Source: Candidatus Nomurabacteria bacterium RIFCSPLOWO2_01_FULL_41_12 (GTDB lineage: Bacteria > Patescibacteriota > Minisyncoccia > Phycocordibacterales > UBA9973). Taken from it: 5,205 nucleotides of DNA. The notes under the pieces are model-generated. The model did no database searches and was not told the origin of the DNA. It was given only the letters and a program-made list of their open reading frames with translations. The position numbers and the translations under genes are program-made. Location of the stretch: NCBI GenBank assembly GCA_001787035.1, contig MFUY01000004.1, forward strand, positions 10,002-15,206, given 5' to 3'. Positions 4,503 through 5,205 of this stretch are shown one piece after another. How positions within the stretch are numbered: the first letter of the stretch is position 1; each line of letters starts with the position of its first letter.

Positions 4503-5205
4503 TGGTTTTAGAAAGCTGCTCCTTGCCGCCTTCAGGGATTATTTTTTCTATTATAAATTTATTGTTTTCCAGTTTAGCTTTGGTAATTATTATTCTTTTG
4601 CCGTTTTTAAAAAAGAAAGTTCTGGGCCAGTAGGCGTAAGCGCGGAATTTATTGTAATTTTTTATGACATCACCATTTAAGTCTATCAGTCCGTCTTCTT
4701 TTTTGATTTTTTTGGTATAAGTTGCTTCTTTTTCATCTTGGGGGACAGGCGTAATTTTATTTTCAACATATTCTAGCAGAATTTTTACCAAAAGCTCTCC
4801 GCCAAGCTGTATCAATCTTTTTCTTAACTCCGGTGCTGTCTCGTCCGGCATGATATTTATTTTTTCTTGCGCTATTATATCACCAGCGTCCATTTTATAC
4901 GCCATTTTTTGGATGGTTACTCCTGTATAGCTGTCTCCGTTTAATATGGCGGACTCTACCGGCGAAGCGCCTCTATACTTAGGAAGTAAAGAATAATGAA
5001 CATTTATGGAGCCTAATTTTGGCAAATTCAATATATTTTCCGGAATTATTTTCCCATAAGCGACGACGATAAATAAGCAATTAGGCTCTAGGCAGCTAGG
5101 CTTTAGCTCACTATAAAATTTTTCATCAAGTTTTTCGGGTTTCAGGCAAGGTATATTGTTTTTTTCCGCAAAGATAGCAACAGAAGAGGCCTCTATATGC
5201 AAGCC
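4495..5205 (-). CDS. fmt: Methionyl-tRNA formyltransferase Fmt, N-terminus cut by window edge
   Basis: 236 codons of Fmt, open at the right edge (the frame enters with Gly at 5203-5205). The enzyme transfers a formyl group from 10-formyl-tetrahydrofolate to Met-tRNA(fMet), making the bacterial initiator tRNA. Counting that Gly as residue 1, the catalytic triad is N68 and H70 in INVHYSLLPKYRGASP and D106 in MDAGDII; the 36-residue H-to-D distance equals that of E. coli (N106, H108, D144). By this register about 38 N-terminal residues are missing. A VVAYGKIIP strand precedes, and the C-terminal tRNA-binding domain starts near ATYTKKIKKEDGLIDL. That domain is short, with LENNKFIIEKIIPEGGKEQL before the stop, giving an estimated total near 274 residues against about 315 in E. 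coli. TTG at 5200-5202 could be read as a start, but the homology clearly continues upstream. The 3' end overlaps the kinase gene by 8 nt. Confidence 0.96.
   Translation of the reverse strand, partial: GLHIEASSVAIFAEKNNIPCLKPEKLDEKFYSELKPSCLEPNCLFIVVAYGKIIPENILNLPKLGSINVHYSLLPKYRGASPVESAILNGDSYTGVTIQKMAYKMDAGDIIAQEKINIMPDETAPELRKRLIQLGGELLVKILLEYVENKITPVPQDEKEATYTKKIKKEDGLIDLNGDVIKNYNKFRAYAYWPRTFFFKNGKRIIITKAKLENNKFIIEKIIPEGGKEQLSKTNE

Overview
The window looks like a gene-dense piece of a Candidate Phyla Radiation (Patescibacteria) genome, most likely from the Parcubacteria side. This is inferred from low GC, very short or overlapping intergenic spaces, standard-code reading frames, start codons almost without Shine-Dalgarno sequences, and above all a 576-residue Cys-rich zinc-ribbon protein of a type I associate with Parcubacteria (often auto-labelled 'CaiB/BaiF family' for no good reason). 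The taxonomic call comes from recognition of families, not from a marker gene.

Layout, plus strand: the 3' end of msrB (1-147), msrA (149-646), a divergent DedA/VTT membrane protein (661-1293), a RaiA/HPF ribosome-hibernation factor (1301-1699) and the large zinc-ribbon protein (1735-3465). msrB and msrA are one nucleotide apart and together repair both stereoisomers of methionine sulfoxide. A good extended -10 box (TG-n-TATAAT, 1286-1294) lies across the dedA stop codon and predicts an hpf transcript starting at or beside its own ATG.

Layout, minus strand: the 3' part of fmt (methionyl-tRNA formyltransferase, 4495-5205, N-terminus outside the window), overlapping by 8 nt a homoserine-kinase-like APH-fold phosphotransferase (3531-4502). 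The two transcription units converge on a 65-nt spacer (3466-3530).

The most interesting part is the zinc-ribbon gene and its edges. The gene is bracketed by a 23-nt imperfect inverted repeat (1715-1737 and 3471-3493, 20 of 23 positions matching). The left copy ends on the G of the start codon and the right copy begins 5 nt after the stop codon. Each copy is itself a small imperfect palindrome. The encoded protein has 44 cysteines and a nested duplicated layout: paired zinc ribbons at each end with the same Cys spacing, around two Cys-rich solenoid-like blocks 148 residues apart. Within those blocks nearly all cysteines fall on a strict three/six-residue grid. This suggests a cysteine-lined hexapeptide solenoid capped by zinc ribbons, perhaps carried as a discrete cassette. 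The fold and the mobility are inferences; the repeats and the spacing are read directly from the sequence. I found no tRNA, rRNA, CRISPR array or transposase gene, and no gene-free stretch over 300 bases.
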